Positions 8,097-15,177 of a DNA stretch of 64,000 bases are shown here, piece after piece. Each line of letters starts with the position of its first letter. The first letter of the stretch is position 1. Source of the DNA: Pseudarthrobacter sp. ATCC 49987 (GTDB lineage Bacteria; Actinomycetota; Actinomycetes; Actinomycetales; Micrococcaceae); contig NZ_JAABNS010000001.1 of the NCBI RefSeq assembly GCF_009928425.1, forward strand, positions 3,348,001-3,412,000. Direction: 5' to 3'. The notes under the pieces were generated by a model that saw only the letters and a program-made list of their open reading frames with translations, was not told the DNA's origin and ran no database searches. A program made the translations under genes and the position numbers.

Positions 8097-9300
8097 CATC
8101 AGCAGCGTCGCCCGTCTTTCCGAACCGCTCAAGTTCGCCTACTGGGTCCCGAACGTCTCCGGCGGCCTCGTGGTCTCCACCATCGAGCAGCGCACCGGCT
8201 GGGACTTCGAGTACAACAAGAAGCTGGCCCGGATCGCGGAGAACTCCGGCTTCGAATATGCCCTGACCCAGACCCGCTACGCCGCGTCCTACCGCGCCGA
8301 CAAGCAGCACGAGGCCACCTCGTTCAGCCTGGCTCTGCTGGCCGCCACGGAGCGGCTTAAGGTAATCGCCGCCGTCCACCCCGGCATGTGGCACCCCGGC
8401 GTGCTGGCAAAATACCTCATCACCGCGGACCACATCTCCAACGGCCGCACCGCCGTCAACATCGTCTCCGGCTGGCTCAAGGCGGAGTTCGAAAACTTCG
8501 GCCTCGAATGGCTCGAACACGACGAGCGCTACGTCCGGACCGAGGAGTTCATCCGGGTGCTCCGCGGCCTGCTGACCGAGAAGAACTTCAGCCAGTCCGG
8601 CAAGTACTACAACATCAACGATTTCACCCTGCAGCCGGCGCCCGTGGATGTCCCCGGACGCGCGCACCCGGAGATCTTCTTCGGCGGCAATTCCACGGCC
8701 GCGCAGGCAACCGCCGGACGGGTGGCGGACTGGTACTTCTCCAACGGCAAGGACCTCGAAGGGTTCAAGGACAACATCACCGGCGTTCTCGCCTCCGCCG
8801 GAGAAACCGGCCGCGGCACGGAAGGCTCACCCCCCGCCGCTCTCCCCTCTCCCCGGTTTGGCCTGAACGGCTTCGTCATCGCCCGCGATTCCGAGAAGGA
8901 GGCCCGGGACACCCTCCGCGAGATCGTCGCGAAGGCACACAAGCCCGCCGTCGAGGGCTTCCGCGACGCCGTCCAGGAGGCCGGAGCGTCCACGAAGGAC
9001 GGCAAAGGCATGTGGGCCGATTCGAGCTTCGAGGACCTGGTCCAGTACAACGACGGCTTCAAGACCCAGCTCATCGGCACGCCGGAGCAGATCGCCGCGC
9101 GGATCGTGGAGTACAAGAAGATCGGCGTCAACCTGTTCCTCACCGGCTACCTGCACTTCCAGGAGGAGGTCGCCGCGTTCGGTGCGGACATCCTGCCGAT
9201 CGTGCGCGAACTCGAGGCTGACCTGGCCCGCAAGAACGGCTTCGAGCTGGACCTGTCCGGCACCCCGGCCGCCGCAACCAGCGGGCTGGTGAACGCGTAA
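8089..9300 (+). CDS. sfnG: FMNH2-dependent dimethylsulfone monooxygenase (SfnG)
   Basis: The product has 403 aa and is a luciferase-like TIM-barrel flavin monooxygenase. It matches SfnG closely in remembered landmarks: LKFAYWVPNVSGGLVVS, NSGFEYALTQTR, NIVSGWLKAEF, WLEHDERYVRTEEFIRVLRG and FEDLVQYNDGFKTQLIGTP. SfnG oxidises dimethylsulfone to methanesulfinate and formaldehyde, using FMNH2 from a separate reductase. No reductase gene is in this operon. Preceded by AAGGA; it overlaps the acs stop by 8 bases and the metY start by 1. A C-terminal tail of about 25 residues is longer than I recall for Pseudomonas SfnG. Related SsuD-type sulfonate monooxygenases are the alternative, but the motifs favour SfnG. 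Confidence 0.88.
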   Translation: MTDISSVARLSEPLKFAYWVPNVSGGLVVSTIEQRTGWDFEYNKKLARIAENSGFEYALTQTRYAASYRADKQHEATSFSLALLAATERLKVIAAVHPGMWHPGVLAKYLITADHISNGRTAVNIVSGWLKAEFENFGLEWLEHDERYVRTEEFIRVLRGLLTEKNFSQSGKYYNINDFTLQPAPVDVPGRAHPEIFFGGNSTAAQATAGRVADWYFSNGKDLEGFKDNITGVLASAGETGRGTEGSPPAALPSPRFGLNGFVIARDSEKEARDTLREIVAKAHKPAVEGFRDAVQEAGASTKDGKGMWADSSFEDLVQYNDGFKTQLIGTPEQIAARIVEYKKIGVNLFLTGYLHFQEEVAAFGADILPIVRELEADLARKNGFELDLSGTPAAATSGLVNA

Positions 9301-10706
9301 TGGCTGACCGCAAGTTCGGTTTCCGCACCCGCGCCCTGCACGCGGGCGGCACGCCCGACGCCGAGCACGGCGCCCGCGCCGTGCCGATCTACCAGACCAC
9401 CTCGTTCGTGTTCAAGGACACCCAGGACGCCGCCAACCTCTTCGCGCTGCAGAAGTACGGCAACATCTACTCCCGGATCGGCAACCCGACGGTCGCGGCG
9501 TTCGAGGAGCGCATCGCGTCCCTCGAGGGCGGCATCGGCGCGGTGGCCACGTCCTCGGGCATGGCCGCGGAGTTCATCACGTTCGCCGCGCTGACCCAGT
9601 CCGGCGACCACATCGTGGCGGCCTCCCAGCTGTACGGCGGCACCGTGACCCAACTGGACGTCACGCTGCGCCGCTTCGGCGTGGACACCACGTTCGTCCC
9701 CGGCACCGACCCGGCGGACTACGCCGCAGCAGTCCGGGAGAACACCAAGGCGATCTTCGTCGAGGTGGTGGCCAACCCGTCGTCGGAGGTCCAGGACCTG
9801 GAGGGGCTGGCAAAGGTGGCGCGCGACGCCGGCATCCCGCTGGTCGTCGACGCCACCCTGAGCACCCCGTACCTCGTGCGCCCGATCGAGCACGGGGCCG
9901 ATATCGTGATCCACTCGGCCACGAAATTCCTCGGCGGCCACGGCACCACACTGGGCGGCGTTATTGTCGAAAGCGGCCGCTTCAACTGGGGCAACGGCAA
10001 GTTCCCCACCATGACCGAACCGGTGGCCTCCTACGGCAACGTCTCCTGGTGGGGGAACTTCGGTGAATATGGCTTCCTGACCAAGCTCCGCTGCGAGCAG
10101 CTGCGCGACATCGGGCCCGCGCTGTCGCCGATGTCGGCTTTCCAGCTGCTGCAGGGCGTGGAAACCCTCCCGCAGCGGCTGGACGAGCACCTCAAGAACG
10201 CCCAGGCCGTGGCGGAGTGGCTTGAAGCGGATGAGCGCGTGGCCTACGTGAACTTCTCCGGACTGCCCTCGCACCCGCACTTCGAGCGGGCTAAGAAGTA
10301 CCTGCCGCTCGGCCCCGGTTCGGTGTTTTCCTTCGGGGTGAAGGGAGGCCGCGCCGCAGGGCAGAAGTTCATCGAGTCCCTGCAGCTGGCCTCGCACCTG
10401 GCCAACGTCGGTGACTCCCGGACCCTGGTGATCCACCCGGGCTCCACGACCCACCAGCAGCTCAGCCCGGAACAGCTCGAGTCCGCCGGAATCCCCGAGG
10501 ACCTGGTCCGGATCTCAATCGGGCTCGAAGACATCGAAGATATCCTCTGGGACCTGGACCAGGCCCTGGACGTGGCAACAGCCGCGACGGCCGACGATGT
10601 ATCCGCGGAAGCGGCGCATCGCGCCGCCGAGGAACGAGGCGGTGTGTCTAAGCCGCGTGCGGATGCATTGTCGGCCGACACCTGCACGATTGGAGCACTG
10701 TCATGA
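9300..10706 (+). CDS. metY: O-acetylhomoserine sulfhydrylase (MetY)
   Basis: The product has 468 aa. It is a PLP enzyme of the Cys/Met metabolism family: FRTRALHAGGTPD, YSRIGNPTVAAFEERIASLEGG, VVDATLSTPYLVRP and the PLP lysine K209 in HSATKFLGGHG. MetY makes homocysteine from O-acetylhomoserine and sulfide (or methionine from methanethiol) and releases acetate. Catalytic domains end near residue 430. The last 35 residues are an Ala-rich tail with a single late Cys (DTCTIG), longer than usual MetY. The start overlaps the sfnG stop by 1 base and its stop overlaps the next start by 4. Confidence 0.93.
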   Translation: MADRKFGFRTRALHAGGTPDAEHGARAVPIYQTTSFVFKDTQDAANLFALQKYGNIYSRIGNPTVAAFEERIASLEGGIGAVATSSGMAAEFITFAALTQSGDHIVAASQLYGGTVTQLDVTLRRFGVDTTFVPGTDPADYAAAVRENTKAIFVEVVANPSSEVQDLEGLAKVARDAGIPLVVDATLSTPYLVRPIEHGADIVIHSATKFLGGHGTTLGGVIVESGRFNWGNGKFPTMTEPVASYGNVSWWGNFGEYGFLTKLRCEQLRDIGPALSPMSAFQLLQGVETLPQRLDEHLKNAQAVAEWLEADERVAYVNFSGLPSHPHFERAKKYLPLGPGSVFSFGVKGGRAAGQKFIESLQLASHLANVGDSRTLVIHPGSTTHQQLSPEQLESAGIPEDLVRISIGLEDIEDILWDLDQALDVATAATADDVSAEAAHRAAEERGGVSKPRADALSADTCTIGALS

Positions 10707-11200
10707 GCACGGAAGAAACCCGTACATGGACCGGCCCGTCCGCGCCGGAACGGCTGAACCTGCTGCGGCAGGCGAAGTCGATCGCGATTGTGGGCGCCTC
10801 GGACAAACCGTCCCGGGCAAGCTATTTTGTTGCGACCTACCTGCAGTCCTCCACGCGATACAAGGTCTATTTCGTGAACCCGGTGGTGAAGGAGATCCTG
10901 GGCGAGCCGACGTACGCCTCGCTCGCGGATCTGCCGGAGAGCCCGGACATCGTGGACGTGTTCCGCAAGCACGACGACCTGCCGGGTGTCCTGGACGAGG
11001 CCATCGCGGCTGGCGCCAAGACGCTTTGGCTGCAGTTGGGCTCCTGGCACGAGGACGTGGCGAAGGAAGCCGAAGCTGCCGGGCTCGACGTCGTGATGGA
11101 CCGCTGCGTGAAGATTGAGCATGCCCGGTTCCATGGCGGCCTGCACCTGGCCGGCTTCGACACCGGGGTCATTTCCTCCAAGCGCCAGGTCCTGGCCTGA
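10703..11200 (+). CDS. CoA-binding domain protein, last gene of the sulfur operon
   Basis: The product has 165 aa with a Rossmann-like CoA-binding fold: SIAIVGASDKPSRASY, YKVYFVNPVVKEILGEPTYASLADLPE, DIVDVFRKHDDLPGVLDEAIAAGAKTLWLQLGSWHED. It is a paralogue of the 141-aa protein at 2359-2784 on the other side of the operon. Translation is probably coupled to metY (ATGA overlap). Such proteins are often neighbours of MetY genes in actinobacteria as far as I recall, but no activity is established. A role in handling an acyl-CoA or sulfur intermediate would be speculation. A strong terminator begins right at its stop. Confidence 0.82.
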   Translation: MSTEETRTWTGPSAPERLNLLRQAKSIAIVGASDKPSRASYFVATYLQSSTRYKVYFVNPVVKEILGEPTYASLADLPESPDIVDVFRKHDDLPGVLDEAIAAGAKTLWLQLGSWHEDVAKEAEAAGLDVVMDRCVKIEHARFHGGLHLAGFDTGVISSKRQVLA

Positions 11201-11237
11201 CCGTCCGGCGAGTTCTGATCCCGAACTCGCCGGACGG
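11201..11237. terminator. Bidirectional hairpin terminator
   Basis: Perfect 15-base arms (CCGTCCGGCGAGTTC and its complement) surround a 7-base loop. The hairpin starts directly after the stop of the sulfur operon. It also lies just beyond the end of the convergent anti-sigma-like gene, so it can serve both. Confidence 0.85.
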
Positions 11238-11249
11238 GCCGCCAATGTC

Positions 11250-12020
11250 CTAGGGCTGGCCGGGGAGCGTCGGAAGCACGCCGGGAAGGGTCGGCTCCGG
11301 CAGCTGACCCTTGGGAAGGCTCCGGTCCTCACCCGGGCCGGGGAGTCCGGGCACGGATGGTGTGACAGGGCGGCGGGGCGGCACCGGAAGGATTCCGCCC
11401 CGGCCAACCGCCGGCGGAGTGGCCGCGGCGCCGGGCGCCGCAGGAACCGAGGCCGCGGACCCGGGTGCCGCAGCAGCATCATTTGCCACAGGCCGAGTGC
11501 CGGAGTTCGCTGCATGGGACGGCACGGCGGGAGCCGGAATGTCCGCCGGTGACGGCCGTGCGGGCCGCGGAGCCACATCGGGCGTCCCGCCGGAGGGCTG
11601 GAAAATGCTGCCGACGGTGTGGCTGACGTTTTTGCGGAAGTCCTCGCTGGAGGCCGCCACGGCGCCGGCACCGAGCGTCATGGCGCCCACGACGGCGCCA
11701 CCGACGATAGCCAGCCTGCGCTTCCGGCCACGGCGCCCGGCAAGGCTCGTGACCCCTGCCGGCAGGGGTTCCTCGCCGGGACCCGGTGCGGACGCGAGAG
11801 CGGGCATCGCCGTCGTCGGGCTTGGGTCCGGACTGTCGGCAACGAAACCGCCAGCGGCGAGCATTGCCGCGAGGTCGGCCCGGGGCGCGGGCGCCCGGTC
11901 CGGGACCAGGGCGCTGAGCTGCTCCAGTGAACCACGGAGCTCGGTGGCACCGTCGAGGCCGGCATCACGGAGCATCGCCTGGATGCGGCCATCCTGCTGG
12001 GGTTCGCGTATGCCGGTCAT
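11250..12020 (-). CDS. Single-pass membrane protein encoded with the sigma factor, probable anti-sigma partner
   Basis: The product has 256 aa. An acidic/Ala-rich cytoplasmic part (1-100) comes first, then a basic cluster GRRGRKRR, one membrane helix at about 103-123 (LAIVGGAVVGAMTLGAGAVA), and a Pro/Ala/Gly-rich outer part ending in PGVLPTLPGQP. No ZAS zinc motif (HxxxCxxC) is visible, so this is not a classical RsrA/ZAS anti-sigma. The role is inferred from its ATGA overlap with the sigma gene and its topology. The extracellular Pro-rich tail could sense the wall or interact with other proteins. Sequence alone does not prove anti-sigma activity. Confidence 0.6.
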   Translation of the reverse strand: MTGIREPQQDGRIQAMLRDAGLDGATELRGSLEQLSALVPDRAPAPRADLAAMLAAGGFVADSPDPSPTTAMPALASAPGPGEEPLPAGVTSLAGRRGRKRRLAIVGGAVVGAMTLGAGAVAASSEDFRKNVSHTVGSIFQPSGGTPDVAPRPARPSPADIPAPAVPSHAANSGTRPVANDAAAAPGSAASVPAAPGAAATPPAVGRGGILPVPPRRPVTPSVPGLPGPGEDRSLPKGQLPEPTLPGVLPTLPGQP

Positions 12021-12565
12021 GATGCTGCGTGGTCCTTTTCGGTGACGAGTTCGCGCAGGGCGCTGAGCCCGCGTCGTTGAAGCTGTTTAATGGCACCCGG
12101 CGTCTTGTCCATAATGCCGGCCACCTGTTCGATGGAGAGGTCCGCGACGATCCGCAGGACCAGGACTTCCCGTTGCTCTTCGTTGAGCCGGGAAAGGGAA
12201 TCTGCAATGCCGCCCAGGGAGCCGAGGGCCTCGTCCTCGGCGGAAGGGGCGTACCGCGTGTCAGCCCGGGGATCGTATTCGGCCAGGTACGGCGTGCGGT
12301 CTGCCCGCCGGTGGTGGTCGACCAGCCGGGCGTGCGCGACGGAGAAAATGAAGGTCCGCAGGCCGGTGGGGCCGCCGGTGACCTTGGCGAGTTTCGGCAG
12401 GATGTCCACGAAGACGTCCTGGGTGAGCGCCTCGGCGTCTTCCACGCCGCGGGCCCGGAAGTAGCCGAGCACCGCGGGTGAAATGACCGTGTAGACAGCG
12501 CTAAACCCTGATGGCTCGCCAGCCAAGGCTGCTGACAATTCATCATCGCTTAGCTGTTCTGCCAA
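12017..12565 (-). CDS. ECF-type RNA polymerase sigma factor
   Basis: The product has 182 aa from the preferred TTG start. Region 2 is visible as GYFRARGVEDAEALTQDVFVDIL...TFIFSVAHARLVDHHRR. Region 4 is visible as LSRLNEEQREVLVLRIVADLSIEQVAGIMDKTPGAIKQLQRRGL. An in-frame ATG at 12649 would add 28 residues, but that extension would contain a perfect hairpin (12590-12625). The TTG has a GGAAGGA box 7 bases upstream and gives normal ECF length. It overlaps the membrane partner gene by 4 bases. Target promoters may include the one upstream of the secreted protein gene at 13123. Confidence 0.88.
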   Translation of the reverse strand: MAEQLSDDELSAALAGEPSGFSAVYTVISPAVLGYFRARGVEDAEALTQDVFVDILPKLAKVTGGPTGLRTFIFSVAHARLVDHHRRADRTPYLAEYDPRADTRYAPSAEDEALGSLGGIADSLSRLNEEQREVLVLRIVADLSIEQVAGIMDKTPGAIKQLQRRGLSALRELVTEKDHAAS

Positions 12566-12589
12566 GAGGCTGTCCTTCCGGTTACTGCT

Positions 12590-12625
12590 GGGGTGCGGCC
12601 CCGGCAAGTCTAGCGGCCGCACCCC
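12590..12625 (-). terminator. Hairpin between the secreted-protein gene and the sigma gene
   Basis: Perfect 11-base arms (GGGGTGCGGCC / GGCCGCACCCC) with a 14-base loop lie after the stop at 12653. They can end or attenuate transcription from the upstream gene. Their position argues that the sigma coding sequence begins after them. Confidence 0.65.
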
Positions 12626-12652
12626 GGGTGCCTCCAAAGAGGCGTTCAATGC

Positions 12653-13123
12653 CTACTTGTCGAGCTCAGGCTGCACGTCCGACGGCAGGGTCGGAACGGC
12701 CGGAACGGCAGGAACCGCCGGAACACCCTTGGCGCCCGGGACAGCGACGGTCACGCCGGCGTGGGCCTTGGCCTCGGCAGCGCCCTTGGCGTTGGCGGCG
12801 CCGTCGACGGCAACGCCGTCGTTGTCGGCCTCGACGGAACCTTCAGCGGAGCCGTCGGTACCCTCGACGTCGCCTTCGGCGGAGCCGTCAACGGACGGGG
12901 AAGCCGGCACAGCCGGGACAGCCGGAACAGCCGGGGCGGCGGGAAGCTCAGGAGTCGCCGGAACCGCGGGGGTTGCCGGCACGGCGGGCGTAGCGGTGGT
13001 CACTTCAGCCTGCTGGGTGGTCGAAACCTGGGCCGCATTGGCCAGGCCGATGCCGGAGAATCCTCCAACAACGAGAATCGCGGCGCCGACAGCAATCTTG
13101 GTGGTCTTGCTAACACTCTTCAT
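12653..13123 (-). CDS. Secreted Ala/Pro/Val-rich low-complexity protein
   Basis: The product has 156 aa from ATG 13123, preceded by AAAGGATG. A signal peptide MKSVSKTTKIAVGAAILVVGG...GLANAAQ has a likely cleavage after ANA or NAA near residue 27. The mature part is built of ATPAVPATPAVPATP-type repeats, an acidic Gly/Ser/Asp-rich centre (SAEGDVEGTDGSAEGSV) and a C-terminal VPAVPAVPAVP run. No catalytic motif is seen. It may be a cell-surface or wall-associated filler protein. Transcribed toward the sigma/membrane-protein pair, it may be part of the same regulon; that is inference. Confidence 0.75.
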   Translation of the reverse strand: MKSVSKTTKIAVGAAILVVGGFSGIGLANAAQVSTTQQAEVTTATPAVPATPAVPATPELPAAPAVPAVPAVPASPSVDGSAEGDVEGTDGSAEGSVEADNDGVAVDGAANAKGAAEAKAHAGVTVAVPGAKGVPAVPAVPAVPTLPSDVQPELDK

Positions 13124-13150
13124 AAGAAACGTACATCCTTTGTTTTTTGT

Positions 13151-13280
13151 GTGAAGGCTGGCTGGAGCCTGATGGGGGCAGTCAACAGCCCGCTCGTTCA
13201 GTGGAAGGCTGGCCAGCGCCCGATGGGGGCGGGCGCCGGCCTGCACTTGCAGTGGAAGGCCGGCCGGATTTCCGGTGGGG
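13151..13280. repeat. Three imperfect ~50-bp tandem repeats in the leader region
   Basis: The unit begins GTG(G)AAGGCTGGC and continues to GATGGGGGC. Copies start at 13151, 13201 and 13252; the third is diverged. The repeats occupy the 5' leader of the secreted-protein gene on the minus strand. The rest of the 13124-13470 gap holds a candidate ECF promoter and the purA terminator, with no other gene that I can support. Confidence 0.6.
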
Positions 13281-13311
13281 GGTCCATGTTCCGGCGGCGC
13301 TTACAAAGGAG

Positions 13312-13340
13312 TAATCGCTGGAGGGCCCCGAAAGGTTACG
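13312..13340 (-). promoter_or_regulatory. Candidate ECF-type promoter of the secreted-protein gene
   Basis: On the minus strand a GTAACC element (13339-13334) is followed after 16 bases by CGATTA (13317-13312). An AAC-containing -35 with 16-17 spacing to CGA/CGAT is the usual actinobacterial ECF promoter pattern. The nearby sigma factor is a natural candidate to read it. The leader would be about 180 bases and contain the tandem repeats. Confidence 0.45.
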
Positions 13341-13412
13341 CACTGATCGGAAGTTTCTTTTTTCTTTTTCGGACAGCCGCTGCGAGGGACCCGGACGGCG
13401 GCCTAACGACGG

Positions 13413-13448
13413 CGGCGGCGGGCCACCTTTCCAGGTGACCCGCCGCCG
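13413..13448 (-). terminator. purA terminator
   Basis: Two 16-base GC-rich arms with one mismatch and a 4-base loop lie 22 bases beyond the purA stop. Confidence 0.75.
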
Positions 13449-13470
13449 TCGGGCGTCAGCAGTTACTGCA

Positions 13471-14760
13471 TTAGTCGTTGATCAGGTCGTTGATGACGAT
13501 GGTCTGGTCGCGGTCCGGCCCGACGCCGATCGCCGAGAAGCGGGTGCCGGAAAGCTTCTCGAGGGCCAGCACATAGTTCTTGGCGTTCTCCGGGAGGTCG
13601 TCCAGGGTGCGGGCGCCGGTGATGTCCTCGGTCCAGCCCTCGAAGTACTCGAAGATCGGTTTGGCGTGGTGGAACTCGGTCTGCGTCATCGGCATTTCGT
13701 CGTGCCGGACGCCGTCGACGTCGTAGGCCACGCAGACCGGGATCTGCTCGATGCCGGTGAGCACGTCCAGCTTGGTGACGAAGTAGTCGGTGAAGCCGTT
13801 GACGCGGGAAGCGTGGCGCGCCAGCACGGCGTCGTACCAGCCACAACGGCGCGGGCGGCCGGTGTTGACGCCGAATTCGCCGCCGGTCTTCTGCAGGTAC
13901 ATGCCCATCTCATCGAACAGTTCCGTGGGGAACGGCCCGGCGCCCACACGGGTGGTGTAGGCCTTGATGATGCCGATGGAGCGCGAGATGCGGGTGGGGC
14001 CGATGCCCGAGCCCACGGAGGCGCCGCCGGCCGTCGGGTTCGAGGAGGTCACGAACGGGTAGGTGCCGTGGTCGACGTCCAGGAACGTGGCCTGGCCGCC
14101 CTCCATAAGGACCACCTTGCCCTCGTCCAGCGCCTTGTTCAGCACGAAGGTGCTGTCGATGACCAGCGGGCGCAGGCGTTCGGCGAAGGACAGGAAGTAG
14201 TCCACGATCTCGTCCACCTCGATGTCGCGGCGGTTGTAGACCTTGACCAGGAGTTCGTTCTTCTGCCGCAGCGAGCCTTCGACCTTCTGGCGCAGGATCG
14301 AGGCGTCAAAGACGTCCTGGACACGGATGCCCAGGCGGGCCACCTTGTCCATGTACGCCGGGCCGATGCCGCGGCCGGTGGTACCGATCGCGCGGCTGCC
14401 AAGGAAACGCTCGGTGACCTTGTCCAGGACCTGGTGGTAGGGCGCCACGAGGTGGGCGTTGGCGGAGATCCGCAGCTTGGAGGTGTCCGCGCCGCGGGCT
14501 TCCAGGCCGTCGATCTCCTGGAACAGGGCCTCCAGGTTCACCACGCAGCCGTTGCCGATGATCGGGACCGCGTTCGGGCTCAGGATGCCGGCCGGAAGGA
14601 GTTTGAGCTCATACTTCTCACCGCCCACGACGACGGTGTGGCCGGCGTTGTTGCCGCCGTTCGGCTTCACGACGTAGTCGACGCGGTGGCCGAGCAGGTC
14701 AGTGGCCTTACCTTTGCCTTCGTCGCCCCATTGGGCTCCGACGATCACGATTGCTGGCAT
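13471..14760 (-). CDS. purA: Adenylosuccinate synthetase
   Basis: The product has 429 aa, the standard PurA length. The start [18 protein letters not shown] is chosen because it begins directly with the conserved P-loop GDEGKGK and has GGAGGATCC just upstream; an earlier in-frame ATG adds five residues. Other signatures are [12 protein letters not shown], the IMP-binding [22 protein letters not shown] and PRRCGWYD. It catalyses IMP + Asp + GTP to adenylosuccinate, the first step from IMP to AMP. It is monocistronic, divergent from the S-box gene and followed by its own terminator. Confidence 0.97.
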   Translation of the reverse strand: MPAIVIVGAQWGDEGKGKATDLLGHRVDYVVKPNGGNNAGHTVVVGGEKYELKLLPAGILSPNAVPIIGNGCVVNLEALFQEIDGLEARGADTSKLRISANAHLVAPYHQVLDKVTERFLGSRAIGTTGRGIGPAYMDKVARLGIRVQDVFDASILRQKVEGSLRQKNELLVKVYNRRDIEVDEIVDYFLSFAERLRPLVIDSTFVLNKALDEGKVVLMEGGQATFLDVDHGTYPFVTSSNPTAGGASVGSGIGPTRISRSIGIIKAYTTRVGAGPFPTELFDEMGMYLQKTGGEFGVNTGRPRRCGWYDAVLARHASRVNGFTDYFVTKLDVLTGIEQIPVCVAYDVDGVRHDEMPMTQTEFHHAKPIFEYFEGWTEDITGARTLDDLPENAKNYVLALEKLSGTRFSAIGVGPDRDQTIVINDLIND

Positions 14761-15045
14761 GGGATCCTCCCCCATTCGTTCGGGCCGAAGTCCGTGTGAT
14801 TCACCAGGGTGGTCACCGGAGCTCAGCGCCGTTCATGAGAATGCCCCGAATCTACCGCTGTGCTCTTACCATCAACGCCAGAGTCCGGGGCTCTTACCAC
14901 CCAAGTTTAGCCGATCCCGGTGGCGGCAGTTCATTTGACCATCCAATGGACTTCCCGCCGGTTGCGCGCGTCACCCGGTGTCCAGCCAGCGGGAATGCGC
15001 CGGAAAGACTTGCGCAGGCCTGCCGGGTGGAATTAGGTAAGAGTT
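14761..15045. other. Intergenic region between purA and the second S-box
   Basis: This stretch of 285 bases holds the divergent start signals of purA and the riboswitch transcript. I see no supported gene or hairpin in it. Confidence 0.5.
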
Positions 15046-15163
15046 GACCATCCCGAGCGGCCGAGGGACCTGGACCGTTGACGCCGCAGCAACCCTGCCC
15101 GGACACAGCCCGCTGATCTGCGGCCGCCGTGACGGCAAGGGTGCTACCGCCAGGACCGATGGA
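15046..15163 (+). ncRNA. SAM-I (S-box) riboswitch upstream of the MetE-like gene
   Basis: The core matches the first S-box almost base for base: GAGCGG..GAGGGAC, TGACG.CC, GCAACC, GGTGCTACCGCC, closing GATGG. P1 pairs CCATC with GATGG at 15158-15162. Here the ribosome-binding site AAAGGAAG (15163-15170) lies just outside P1, unlike the first riboswitch where the two overlap. The variable stem is shorter than in the first copy. Confidence 0.92.
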
Positions 15164-15177
15164 AAGGAAGCACCCCC

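Noticed and set aside
12657..13154. Apparent repeat array in the GC-rich stretch at 12.7-13.0 kb
   Set aside because: The repeats are the codons of Val-Pro-Ala runs in the secreted protein, not a CRISPR; there are no uniform spacers.
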